A stretch of 64,000 bases of DNA from Pirellula sp. SH-Sr6A (GTDB taxonomy: Bacteria; Planctomycetota; Planctomycetia; Pirellulales; Pirellulaceae): positions 2,957,988-3,021,987 of the forward strand of contig NZ_CP011272.1 of the NCBI RefSeq assembly GCF_001610875.1, read 5' to 3'. The notes below the pieces were generated by a model. The model was not told where the DNA came from and made no database searches. It saw only the letters and a list, made by a program, of their open reading frames with translations. Both the position numbers and the translations under genes were made by a program. Below are positions 8,351 through 16,745 of this stretch, one piece after another; the stretch's first letter is position 1; each line of letters starts with the position of its first letter.

Positions 8351-9523
8351 ATGTCGATTGCCCCACCCAGCACAGATCCTGTCAGGACTGAGGCCGTTTC
8401 CGCTTCCGGGCCCCTGCCGTTCGTCCGACCCATTCAAATTGGGAACTTGACCATCGATCCGCCGATTTTCCAGGCGCCGATGGCGGGGTACACCAACTAC
8501 GCGTTTCGGCAAATCGTCCGGGAGTTTGGTGGCGCGGGATTGCAAGCGACCGAGATGGTCAACGCTCGCGGCTTTGTCTGGCTCGACGAACATGACTGCG
8601 AGCACCCGGACCGCTTGTGGGGTATCAAGGACGAAGCGCGACCGCTCGCTGTGCAAATTTGGGACAACGACCCGGGGGTGATGGCAAAAGTCGGAAAGAG
8701 GTTGGTCGAGGAGTACCAAGTTTCCGTCGTCGATATCAACTTCGGCTGCCCGGTCAAGCAGGTCACCGAGAAGGCGCACAGCGGATCCTACTTATTGCGA
8801 GATCCCGAGCGCATGTATGCGATCATCTCGCGGCTCGTCGAGGCGTGCCACCCCACTCCAGTAACGGCCAAGATTCGATTGGGATGCACGCGACTTACGA
8901 TGAACCATATCGAGGTCGCAAAAACAGTCGAGCGCGCTGGAGCCTCGGCATTGACGGTTCACGGACGGACGGCAGAGGATTTCTTCAAAGGATCCGCGGA
9001 TTGGGATCGGATCTCCGAAATCAAAGAGCATCTCGAACGCATTCCGCTGATCGGCAATGGCGACCTGCAGACGCCAGAGCAAGTCGTACATGCGTTTCGA
9101 ACGTATCGTGTCGATGGCGTCATGATTGCACGCGCATCGCTCGGTAGGCCTTGGCTGTTCGCGCAGGCGGCCGCGGCGATCGCAGGGCGGCCGATTCCCC
9201 CCGATCCCACGATCGACGAGCAGCGGGAGTGCATGCTCAGGCACTACGATTTGGTCGTCGATCGATTCGGCTCCCATCGAGGAACGATGTTGATGCGCAA
9301 ATTCGCTTGCTGTTACGCCCAGAACAAACACGGTGCTCGGCACTTCCGAACCCATGTCGGGAGAGTGGAGACCCCCGAGCAGTTTTACAACGTCGTGGAG
9401 AAGTACTTCCCCAAGTATGCCGATCCGCAGGGCCCCCAAGATCGCGATGACCCGCAGAATGACACACAGAAAGACTCACTGAGTGTTTCCGAATCGGCTT
9501 GCAACGAAAGTTCCTGCTCGTGA
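8351..9523 (+). CDS. tRNA-dihydrouridine synthase family protein (DusB-like)
   Basis: 390 residues from the ATG at 8351; a TTG 33 bp upstream is the longer option. It has the FMN-binding TIM-barrel of Dus enzymes, which reduce uridines in tRNA D-loops with NADPH. Motifs in order: IFQAPMAGYTNYAFR, ATEMVNARG, VDINFGCPVKQV with the catalytic Cys, a Lys in VTAKIRLGC, LTVHGRTAEDFF, IPLIGNGDLQTPEQ and GVMIARASLGRPWLF. The loop after the catalytic Cys reads EKAHSGSYLL rather than the common Gly-rich sequence. A C-terminal helical domain holds the tRNA. Its stop overlaps the GTG of the next gene (GTGA), so the two tRNA/rRNA-modification genes are probably coupled. Confidence 0.9.
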   Translation: MSIAPPSTDPVRTEAVSASGPLPFVRPIQIGNLTIDPPIFQAPMAGYTNYAFRQIVREFGGAGLQATEMVNARGFVWLDEHDCEHPDRLWGIKDEARPLAVQIWDNDPGVMAKVGKRLVEEYQVSVVDINFGCPVKQVTEKAHSGSYLLRDPERMYAIISRLVEACHPTPVTAKIRLGCTRLTMNHIEVAKTVERAGASALTVHGRTAEDFFKGSADWDRISEIKEHLERIPLIGNGDLQTPEQVVHAFRTYRVDGVMIARASLGRPWLFAQAAAAIAGRPIPPDPTIDEQRECMLRHYDLVVDRFGSHRGTMLMRKFACCYAQNKHGARHFRTHVGRVETPEQFYNVVEKYFPKYADPQGPQDRDDPQNDTQKDSLSVSESACNESSCS

Positions 9524-10359
9524 AGTCGTGGTCCGGGGAGAGCCACATCCAGCCCATCATCGCGAGCACCAAAAACACTTGGGTGCAGCATGTTGTTCAG
9601 CTTCATCGTGCGAGGGATCGATACGCCCAGCGACGCTTTTTGATCGAAGGAGAACATGCGGTTCAGGAAGCGATCGGAACCGGCTGGCCGATCGAGCGGA
9701 TCGCCATGACCGAGCGATATCTTCGCGAGAGAGCGGAGAAGCTCGGGCCTTTCTCGCCTGAGCTGATGATACAGCCCGTGTCGGAATCGGTGATGGCCAA
9801 ACTGGCTACGACCGAGTCTCCCGATGGGGTCTTAGCCATCGGTTGTTTCGTCGAGCAAAAGGGGGTACCGGAAGACACGAATTCGCTAAGGGCCGTTCCC
9901 TTGATCGTGGCTGTCGAGCGACTGCAGGACCCCGGGAATGTAGGAACCTTGGTTCGATCCTCCGTGGCGTGCGAGGCAGAGGGACTGTTACTGAGCGAAG
10001 GTTCGGTGGATCCCTACCATCCCAAAGTCTTGCGATCGACAGCAGGGCAGTGGTTTCGAAGGCCCCCCACGACCTGTAATTTGCAGGAGAAACTTCGCGA
10101 ATGGAGAAGTGCCGGAGTTCAAATCCTCGGTGCGGCGGCAGGCGGTCGAAGCTACTGGGATTTTGATCTCACTGTCCCCACCGCTTTCGTATTAGGGAAC
10201 GAGGGAGGCGGGTTGAGCAAATCGGTCTTGGATCAGGTGGATGAAATCATCTCCATCCCGATGAAGGGCGAGGTCGAGTCATTGAATGTCGCGATGAGCG
10301 GCACACTCCTTCTTTACGAAGCATATCGCCAGCGTGACCGCCGGCGTCCCGCTCGTTAA
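9520..10359 (+). CDS. SpoU/TrmH family RNA 2'-O-ribose methyltransferase
   Basis: 279 residues from a GTG that overlaps the Dus stop as GTGA; a TTG 21 bp earlier is the alternative. The N-terminal part (STKNTWVQHVVQLHRARDR, RRFLIEGEHAV) matches the substrate-binding domain of RlmB/TsnR-type enzymes. The C-terminal SPOUT knot carries the three motifs that bind S-adenosylmethionine: RLQDPGNVGTLVRSS, AFVLGNEGGGLSKSV and VESLNVAMSGTLLLYE. It should methylate a ribose 2'-OH in rRNA or tRNA; which nucleotide cannot be told. It converges on the TadE-like gene with an 11-bp gap. Confidence 0.92.
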   Translation: MKSWSGESHIQPIIASTKNTWVQHVVQLHRARDRYAQRRFLIEGEHAVQEAIGTGWPIERIAMTERYLRERAEKLGPFSPELMIQPVSESVMAKLATTESPDGVLAIGCFVEQKGVPEDTNSLRAVPLIVAVERLQDPGNVGTLVRSSVACEAEGLLLSEGSVDPYHPKVLRSTAGQWFRRPPTTCNLQEKLREWRSAGVQILGAAAGGRSYWDFDLTVPTAFVLGNEGGGLSKSVLDQVDEIISIPMKGEVESLNVAMSGTLLLYEAYRQRDRRRPAR

Positions 10360-10369
10360 CGAGCCAAGC

Positions 10370-10870
10370 CTAGAGGCTCTCACGACGCATCGTCGTCGAG
10401 GCACGGAGAATTTTCCCCGACATGAAGGGGGAATTGCCGAGCCAACTCACACTGTTCGCCTCTGCTTGCACCGTCACCGTGATATTGGTGCCGGGTGCCG
10501 CATCGGAAAGGAGTGTGGGATTCAAGGTTACCGACCCGGTAACCCCGGAACTCTCGAGCATGTCCAAGATATCGCTGCGGACGCTTTGGGTCGTTGCGCC
10601 GGGAAGGGTGGCTGATCGAGCCCCTTCGCGCGACGCATTGATCAAGAGCTGCTTCACCATGGTCATTCGCCCCATATCGATTAGCCCTAGGGTGAACAGG
10701 ATCATCAACGGTGCGACGACAGCAAACTCGACGAGGGCCGCACCATCGCGACTGTTGGACCGGACCGATCTCTTTCGGTGCCCCAAGCCAGGATTGCGAC
10801 GGCACGAGACATCGAGGCGCCCACGAGAGCCTCGATTCTTGGAAAGCGGTTGGTGGATGATGTTCAGCAT
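10370..10870 (-). CDS. TadE-like pilus/secretion pseudopilin
   Basis: 166 residues. A basic cytoplasmic N-terminus of about 40 residues is followed by DGAALVEFAVVAPLMIL, the TadE signature with the conserved Glu, then a single membrane helix and ASREGARSATLPG. A good AAGGAG ribosome site lies 9 bases before the ATG. TadE-like proteins are minor pseudopilins of Flp/Tad pili or related surface systems. It is the last gene of a three-gene operon with a TadG-like protein and an unknown secreted protein; no TadA ATPase, TadB/C or secretin is in the window, so its machine must lie elsewhere. Confidence 0.85.
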   Translation of the reverse strand: MLNIIHQPLSKNRGSRGRLDVSCRRNPGLGHRKRSVRSNSRDGAALVEFAVVAPLMILFTLGLIDMGRMTMVKQLLINASREGARSATLPGATTQSVRSDILDMLESSGVTGSVTLNPTLLSDAAPGTNITVTVQAEANSVSWLGNSPFMSGKILRASTTMRRESL

Positions 10871-10893
10871 CGGTGAAACTCCTTGTTAATCCA

Positions 10894-12105
10894 CTACTTG
10901 ACCAACACGACAGGGGAATAAACCGCGTCGCTCCACTGGCGACTTGCATCACCAGGGATTCCATTGCGAACGATCATGGGGGCGGATTGAACCATCAGAT
11001 ACTTTCCATTCATGGGTCCAGTCAGCTTCACAGCCAAGACACGGACACCGACCCAGCGGACGATGGTGTACATGGCGTTGTTGCCATTCCCAGAGACGTT
11101 GGAGAAGATAGGGATGATCCGGGTTTGCCCGATGATACTTGCCAATTCGTCTTTGACCCCGGCGCTGATACCGGTATCACCGTTGAGCGACATCTTGCCG
11201 TCGTCCGCGAGAACGAGGGGCTTACCGAGATCTATCAGATCGTCCTCCGAGATTCCATGCACAATTTGCCTTGCGATATCCGAGGTCGAGTTATTGGCTC
11301 CCCCGATGTCGACGGTCCCTCGGTTTCCCGGCGAACCCGTTCCTTGCGGATACAGATTGACTTCGCGAATTCCGTCCGAACCACTGAGAACTTTATTCTG
11401 TAGCGCATCGAATCGATATTGATCGGCGCCTCCCCCGGCCAGCATGGCATCCCAAGTGGATTGGTCGAGGGCGAACGGCAAGAGATCGAGCGTGTTGCTA
11501 GACCCGCCGCTCGGCACCGAGAAACCTTTGATCTTAGTCGCCATAGCTGCCGTGGATTCCACCGAGAGATTTCGCCCCGTTTGGCCAAAGATTCGAGCGA
11601 AGTACAAAGGAACTTGACCATTCAAGCCTTCTGTCTTCTGAATGCGGACACGTACCGCGCGATAGGGTTTGGAATTATCGGAAACAATGGGATCGTTACC
11701 GGATAGGGACGCCATATACCCCAACTCAAAGTCCGCATTCTGTTCCTGACGCGAGAGAAGCGGACCGGAATTGCAAACAGGGTTGGACAACGCGATCGAG
11801 GAAGCGGCATTGAGCACTTCGTTTTCGAGCAGGGCCGGGTTGACGTTGCTAACTGCTCCATCATAGACCTTCCAGCAAGCCGCTAGAGCGGCCGCATCGG
11901 CGGTTCGTCTCGCATCTGCTTTGCTGACCGCGATGTAACCGATATCGATTGCAAAGGCGAGCATGCTGACGAGGACTCCCATCATGATGACCCCTACGAT
12001 CATCGCGGCTCCGCGACGCTTTTGTTTCGATCGATGACGCTGAGACTTTCTGATTAGTCGACGTTTGGTTTTGGTGGCGAGGAGGGTGGGAAAAAAGGTT
12101 CGCAT
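10894..12105 (-). CDS. TadG-like pilus assembly / surface protein
   Basis: 403 residues. The very basic N-terminus ends in RRGAAMIVGVIMMGVLVSML, followed by FAIDIGYIAVSKADARRTADAAALAA, the typical 'Tad-like' start in which one membrane helix leads into a helical stalk. The remainder (about residues 110-403) is an extracytoplasmic domain rich in Gly, Asn and Asp with no recognisable VWA metal site. TadG proteins are minor pseudopilins or anchors of Tad pili. It is followed after 23 bp by the TadE-like gene and preceded after 69 bp by a secreted protein of unknown type, consistent with one transcript. Confidence 0.82.
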   Translation of the reverse strand: MRTFFPTLLATKTKRRLIRKSQRHRSKQKRRGAAMIVGVIMMGVLVSMLAFAIDIGYIAVSKADARRTADAAALAACWKVYDGAVSNVNPALLENEVLNAASSIALSNPVCNSGPLLSRQEQNADFELGYMASLSGNDPIVSDNSKPYRAVRVRIQKTEGLNGQVPLYFARIFGQTGRNLSVESTAAMATKIKGFSVPSGGSSNTLDLLPFALDQSTWDAMLAGGGADQYRFDALQNKVLSGSDGIREVNLYPQGTGSPGNRGTVDIGGANNSTSDIARQIVHGISEDDLIDLGKPLVLADDGKMSLNGDTGISAGVKDELASIIGQTRIIPIFSNVSGNGNNAMYTIVRWVGVRVLAVKLTGPMNGKYLMVQSAPMIVRNGIPGDASRQWSDAVYSPVVLVK

Positions 12106-12174
12106 GGTCCGTACTCTCTGTTATTTTCGATTAGATGGTTTCAAAGGAGTCTCGAATGAAGAGTGATAAACTCA

Positions 12175-12813
12175 TCATTGCTGAACGATCTCTCGATCAA
12201 AGTTGAACTCGTTCACACCCCCTTGAGATGTGAACAAGCGGACTTTTACCAGCTTCAGCGACGCGACTCGATTGGCTGCAAACCCAACGCCAGAGGAATC
12301 GGCAGACAGTGTGGGAGAGTAATCGTTGAGATTTGTCAGCGACGTAGATAGCTTGACCAACATCGATGGACCGCCGAAGTTCCCCCAGGTTTGGGAAGTA
12401 CCCGACTTGATGGTGAAGGAGAGTTCGCCATTGCTGATGGAGAGCGACTGGGTCCAACGGACCGTTTCGCCGGCGATGGCGAGATTCTCCCCTTGATGCC
12501 CCAATCGATCGTCGACTTGATCGGCATCGATCATCGCCTTGGTCTGAAACCCACCCCCTTCGTATTCGGGTCGTTGTGCGTGATTGAGCTCGACACCAAA
12601 GTACACGCCATCCATCGAGGCAGAGGGACTCATCCATGTGCTGACTTGCGGAGCATCTTGAAGCGGATCGGGGGTTTCGACAACGAGTGCCCACTCTTCT
12701 TCAACCTTCACAATATCAAAACTGCTCTGACCGTAACCAATCGATGCGCCGAAGCCTATCAGGCAGGCGACTGACAACGACCTCTTCAACTTGCTCAACA
12801 TGAAATGATTCAT
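12175..12813 (-). CDS. Secreted protein of unknown function, first gene of the TadE/G operon
   Basis: 212 residues with a clear signal peptide (SLSVACLIGFGASIGYGQ, predicted cut after about residue 29). The mature part has no transmembrane segment and no Cys. Alternating polar/hydrophobic runs (ELSFTIKSGTSQTWG, VASLKLVKVRLFTSQGG) suggest an all-beta fold. I do not recognise the family. Its position 69 bp ahead of the TadG-like gene on the same strand suggests a role in the same surface system, for example as an accessory or tip-associated secreted factor; that is inference. Confidence 0.75.
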   Translation of the reverse strand: MNHFMLSKLKRSLSVACLIGFGASIGYGQSSFDIVKVEEEWALVVETPDPLQDAPQVSTWMSPSASMDGVYFGVELNHAQRPEYEGGGFQTKAMIDADQVDDRLGHQGENLAIAGETVRWTQSLSISNGELSFTIKSGTSQTWGNFGGPSMLVKLSTSLTNLNDYSPTLSADSSGVGFAANRVASLKLVKVRLFTSQGGVNEFNFDREIVQQ

Positions 12814-12999
12814 AGCGACCTCTGCCGTGGGATAGGAAAACGATGAGCGTCGGCCTGCAGGGGCTAAGCAGTTCCAAAGGGAAGACTAGGTCATGCCGTT
12901 ATGGAAGATCAGGAGGAGAGCGATCTTGGTCGACAATTGCCGAAAGTTGCCACGGGTAGCGGCAAGATGTAACGAAGATTCCAAATATGCGGGAGGAAT

Positions 13000-13722
13000 C
13001 TATCGTGCGATGGCTAGGACATCCGCCAGCTGGATGTGCCCTTCGTAGAGGGTTCGTCCTAAAATGGCCCCGTGAGTGCCTTGCGCGACCAGCCGACGGA
13101 TATCATCCAATGTGGTAACGCCCCCGGAGCAGATCACGGGGAAGGGACTAACTTTTTCCAGTTCGGCCAAGGAGTCGAAATTGGGGCCGGACATCATCCC
13201 ATCTTTGGAAATGTCGGTGTAGACCACCGCGACGCAGTTCTTTGTCAGTTTCCCGATGCCGATGACCAAGTCGCTCGCGGTCGTTTCCGACGTCTTCAAC
13301 CATCCTTCGGTTGCGACTTTTCCATCCCATGCGTCCAAGCCGAGGACGAGATGCCCGGGAAATCGATCGCACATCTCGGCGAACCAGGGCGGATCTTTCA
13401 GGGCAGAAGTCCCTACAACCAATCGGGAAAGGCCGAGATCGAGCAAGCGTTGAATCGTTTCGACGTTCCGAACGCCCCCGCCCAGCTGAACAGGGCGTCC
13501 ATTCGCCGCTGCAACAATCTCGCGGATGGCCGTTTCGTTGACCACGCTACCGGATTTGGCGCCGTCCAAATCGACGCAATGGAGAAATCGAGAACCTTCG
13601 TCAAACCAGCGTTTCGCCACATCGCCCGGGGAATGGGAGAAGACGGTATCGCGACCGTAGTCCCCTTGCTGCAGACGGACGCAATTGCCCCCAAGAAGAT
13701 CGATAGCTGGCCAAATCTCCAC
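13000..13722 (-). CDS. hisA: HisA: ProFAR isomerase of histidine biosynthesis
   Basis: 240 residues from a GTG start. HisA opens the ribose of ProFAR in an Amadori rearrangement to give PRFAR. The (beta/alpha)8 barrel shows WPAIDLLGGNCVRL with the catalytic Asp, DLDGAKSG, PVQLGGGVRN (first phosphate site), GLDAWDGKVATEGW with the second Asp, YTDISKDGMMSGPN, VICSGGVTTLDD and GAILGRTLYEG (second phosphate site). Length and motifs are normal for the family. It follows a small secreted-protein gene by 13 bp; no other his genes are in the window, so the pathway is dispersed. Confidence 0.95.
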   Translation of the reverse strand: MEIWPAIDLLGGNCVRLQQGDYGRDTVFSHSPGDVAKRWFDEGSRFLHCVDLDGAKSGSVVNETAIREIVAAANGRPVQLGGGVRNVETIQRLLDLGLSRLVVGTSALKDPPWFAEMCDRFPGHLVLGLDAWDGKVATEGWLKTSETTASDLVIGIGKLTKNCVAVVYTDISKDGMMSGPNFDSLAELEKVSPFPVICSGGVTTLDDIRRLVAQGTHGAILGRTLYEGHIQLADVLAIAR

Positions 13723-13735
13723 GTCGAATCACTTT

Positions 13736-13984
13736 CTACTTACTGCGTTGGCTCACGGCTCGGCCCGACGGAGCGCTTCCTCCGGCGATTTCACGCTGCG
13801 TCACGTGACGTCCGTGCTGCGGAGGCACCATGCGGTGGAGGACAACTGGAATGGGGTTGGTGTGAACAACGACTTCACGACCATTGACCATCTTTTTGTA
13901 CTGACGGGCTTCTGCCGTGGATAGGTTCAAGCCGAAACCGACGACCAAGGCTAACGCTGCCGTAATGAATTGGAAGTTTCTCAT
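13736..13984 (-). CDS. Small secreted basic protein of unknown function
   Basis: 82 residues with a plausible signal peptide (FITAALALVVGFGLNLSTAEA). The mature part is about 57 residues, rich in Arg, His and Val (KMVNGREVVVHTNPIPVVLHR, HGRHVTQRE). No family is recognised. It sits 13 bp upstream of hisA on the same strand, a spacing that suggests a shared transcript, but there is no functional reason for the pairing. The signal peptide is the main argument that it is real. Confidence 0.6.
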   Translation of the reverse strand: MRNFQFITAALALVVGFGLNLSTAEARQYKKMVNGREVVVHTNPIPVVLHRMVPPQHGRHVTQREIAGGSAPSGRAVSQRSK

Positions 13985-14250
13985 GATGCTTCAAAGTAAG
14001 GTAGGTGAAGAAACAGGGATACTGCCACAACCTGCCACACGATCGGATGCTAGCTTATCGGGATTGAGTAGAAAGTCCAGCGAAACCGAGCCGCATGCGA
14101 CAATCGTCCGAATGTGTCGATTGTTCGGATGACACCTTCGGCAGTCGACAAGAAACGGAAAGACGAGTTGGAGTTCCCTTGAGTTCGCGCCCTGCTTGGA
14201 TGAATGTGGATGTTCCCAGGAACTTTCCACTCTCTCGATGCCGTACCGCT

Positions 14251-15120
14251 ATGCATTCCAGTTGGCTTGTCGAAATCGCCAGTGTTTGGGCCTACCACGC
14301 TTCCGCTCGCGTCGAAGAAGACCTGCCCTTTCCCTCCGAAGCCGTCCATGCGTTCTGGGTTCAAAACCGAACTCGCTTTAACAGTTGGAATGCTTTGCTG
14401 ACAGCCCAACAGCGCCGGATGGAATCTCTCAGCATGGGGAGCCGTATCCAGGCTTGGCAAAAGCTCAAGTCGCTGTTGGAAGAGATCCTGCTAGCGGAGC
14501 CGCTTTCCCGCGTCTCCGTGGCGATCGCGGCCAGACTCGAATCGCGACGTATCGACGATGACACGCGAGCAATCCTCCACAACGTCTACACAACCCATCA
14601 AGAGGTCCGACACCGCTGCCTCAAAATCATCTCCCAAGGAATCCTGTCGGGAAATCCAGAGGCGGACGAACTCAATTCCTTGCGCCATTACTTGGAACAT
14701 TGGACCGATCTACTGCTCGGTTACTTTGCCAACCACACTGAAGCCATTCAGTACTCGCATAACCCGACTCGCGTCGCGGAGTTCTCCGAAGAATACAGCG
14801 ACCGCATGCTGGGAGAGCAATCGAAATTGGTTTGGTCGTTGTTGATTGCCAGCTGCCGCGCCTGGCTGAACAAACACGTCGCTCACCGCCCCGTCTCTCC
14901 GCGGGTCAACCAACTCATCTCCGAAGCAGCCTTAGGAATGATCCACCCCAATCTGTTCGATTCGATGGGGTTGATGCGATCCCATCTCGTGCATCGGATC
15001 GAAAAGGGATTGGATCAGGCCGGGGAAACGATCCAACGCCTCGAAGACGGCTCATGGGAAAAAATGTCCAGCTTGGTGGTCTCCCCAAGCAAACCGACCA
15101 ACCGGCGATTACCCGCCTGA
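14251..15120 (+). CDS. Unknown helical protein
   Basis: 289 residues from the ATG at 14251 (an ATG at 14200 gives a longer form). No signal peptide or membrane segment is evident. The sequence is dominated by amphipathic helices (FNSWNALLTAQQRRMESLS, WQKLKSLLEEILLAEPLSR, LNSLRHYLEHWTDLLLGYF) and is rich in Trp, Leu, Arg and His. I do not recognise a family or catalytic motif. It stands alone on the plus strand and overlaps the convergent CPBP gene by 12 bp at its 3' end. The length and steady coding character make a real gene likely. Confidence 0.7.
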   Translation: MHSSWLVEIASVWAYHASARVEEDLPFPSEAVHAFWVQNRTRFNSWNALLTAQQRRMESLSMGSRIQAWQKLKSLLEEILLAEPLSRVSVAIAARLESRRIDDDTRAILHNVYTTHQEVRHRCLKIISQGILSGNPEADELNSLRHYLEHWTDLLLGYFANHTEAIQYSHNPTRVAEFSEEYSDRMLGEQSKLVWSLLIASCRAWLNKHVAHRPVSPRVNQLISEAALGMIHPNLFDSMGLMRSHLVHRIEKGLDQAGETIQRLEDGSWEKMSSLVVSPSKPTNRRLPA

Positions 15121-16176
15121 AGTAGGGTCCCAACCTAGCCGAAGCCACAAATTCAATAGATTAAGTCCATTGAATACCATGTGAATGGTGATGCATGTCA
15201 CCAGGCTCTGCCTCCACTGGTAAATCCTGCCCAACGCAATCCCAAAGAAAACCAGCGGTACCCAGCTCATTCCATAGCTCAAATGCGCTAATCCGAACAA
15301 TCCGCCGCTTACAATCGACGGCCACCACGGGGGGGTGTACGGTGCACTCGGTTGTTCACCGTCTTGCAGAGAAACCCGTGCGGAAGGGAGCCAGCCACTC
15401 CAAATCGAGCGAGGTCGGTCACCATAGTGAATCGATTCCATCCATCCGATCAACAGGGTTCGGAAAAAGAACTCTTCTGTGATCGGTGCGACAATGACTG
15501 CCATCCACGCCACGAGGCCGAACAACCACGGATAAGCCTCCATCGTATCGATCACAGGATGCTTGTACTCCACACCACTCCACATATTGACTGCGTACGA
15601 AAGGCCAAACAGGAGCGGAAGCAGGAGAAAGAGAAGCCAGACGCCGAAGAGGATGTCTTCTCCAACCCGTCCTGTCCTCCAACCTAGCGAGGCAACAGGA
15701 CAGGACGTGCGTGCCACGATCATAGCGATCACGATGGCCATGGCTAACAACTGAAAACTCGTCCCTATCCCACCCGCTATGATTCGATCCGGCGTGACCT
15801 TCCCCCATGGTCTATCGGAGTCGGTCCCCGCTACCGGTTCCGTTGCATCCGGCATCGGAGCGACCGATTCGGTCGGCGTGTCGTTGCTCGGCGGTTCGTC
15901 GACCACCTGCGCCGCGACTTCTTTCTCCCCGACGAGACTTCGCCGAAAAACTTCGACGGAGATTTGAAAGAAAAAGACCAGTGCGACGACGAGAATGCAA
16001 TCGACCAATCCAATCGTCGCCAAGGGACCTTTGGCCTGTGGAAAACGCTTCCGCAGTGACGGAACGTTCGACAGCAGCGTCCAAGCCGCCACGATTCCTG
16101 CCAGCATGGCAAAGAGGACAAACCCCTGCACCGAAGCGTAAAAGGCTTGTTCGGGCGTCAAGTTCTCGACATTCAT
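15109..16176 (-). CDS. CPBP-family intramembrane metalloprotease (CAAX protease/Abi)
   Basis: 355 residues. The start at 16176 is fixed by an ATGA overlap with the pgsA stop; a longer in-frame extension would run through pgsA. It has about eight membrane segments and a polar Pro/Asp/Thr-rich loop near residues 90-130 (DEPPSNDTPTESVAPMPDAT). The CPBP active-site motifs are all present: ITEEFFFRTLLIGW (EExxxR), GLFGLAHLSYG (FxxxH) and TIHMVFNGLN (HxxxN). Members cleave within the membrane or act on isoprenylated or signal-type substrates. The substrate is unknown. It is the last gene of the rimO-pgsA-CPBP operon. Confidence 0.9.
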   Translation of the reverse strand: MNVENLTPEQAFYASVQGFVLFAMLAGIVAAWTLLSNVPSLRKRFPQAKGPLATIGLVDCILVVALVFFFQISVEVFRRSLVGEKEVAAQVVDEPPSNDTPTESVAPMPDATEPVAGTDSDRPWGKVTPDRIIAGGIGTSFQLLAMAIVIAMIVARTSCPVASLGWRTGRVGEDILFGVWLLFLLLPLLFGLSYAVNMWSGVEYKHPVIDTMEAYPWLFGLVAWMAVIVAPITEEFFFRTLLIGWMESIHYGDRPRSIWSGWLPSARVSLQDGEQPSAPYTPPWWPSIVSGGLFGLAHLSYGMSWVPLVFFGIALGRIYQWRQSLVTCITIHMVFNGLNLLNLWLRLGWDPTSGG

Positions 16177-16745
16177 CCTCGGGGCTTTCGCACGACGAGC
16201 ATCACATATTCCAAGCCCGAGATCACCGTAAGTCCCATGGCCAGATAGACAACGGCTTGGGTCGCAATCCGATAAATTGGACTTGTATCCCCCTGGTAAA
16301 ACTGAAAGAGGACCATGGCTACTGCAGCGCACTGCAAAACCATCTTCCATTTCCCAAGCTGCTTAGCGGAAAAATCTCCACCTTGTCCTTCTACCATCGC
16401 TCTCAGACTGGTGACCAGTAATTCGCGGCCTACGACCAAGGTTGCCATCCATGGGCGAAGGGGACTGTTTGGAATAGCAGCGATCGCGATCATCGCGCCG
16501 CAGATAATAATTTTGTCCACAAAGGGATCGAGTATCCTGCCAAGCTTGGTCACTTGATTGAAGCGACGGGCCCACCAACCATCGATCCAGTCGGTGCTGG
16601 CTGCGATCAAAAAGCAAATCATGGCGGGTAGGTAACTACCTGCTTCGATGAGATAGAAAACACCGAACGACAAAAGCAATCGCAGGCCGGATAGTGCGTT
16701 GGGAACGTTCCAATTCGAGGAGAGCTTCAGGTCCCTATCGCTCAC
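16173..16745 (-). CDS. pgsA: CDP-diacylglycerol-glycerol-3-phosphate 3-phosphatidyltransferase
   Basis: 190 residues with several membrane segments. The CDP-alcohol phosphatidyltransferase signature is complete: DWIDGWWARRFNQVTK continuing to LGRILDPFVDK, that is D-G-x2-A-R-x8-G-x3-D-x3-D. It makes phosphatidylglycerophosphate, the first committed step to phosphatidylglycerol and cardiolipin. NVPNALSGLRLL at the N-terminus and VGRELLVTSLR are typical of PgsA rather than PssA. It overlaps rimO upstream and the CPBP protease downstream, both by 4 bp (ATGA), so all three are translationally coupled. Confidence 0.95.
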   Translation of the reverse strand: MSDRDLKLSSNWNVPNALSGLRLLLSFGVFYLIEAGSYLPAMICFLIAASTDWIDGWWARRFNQVTKLGRILDPFVDKIIICGAMIAIAAIPNSPLRPWMATLVVGRELLVTSLRAMVEGQGGDFSAKQLGKWKMVLQCAAVAMVLFQFYQGDTSPIYRIATQAVVYLAMGLTVISGLEYVMLVVRKPRG

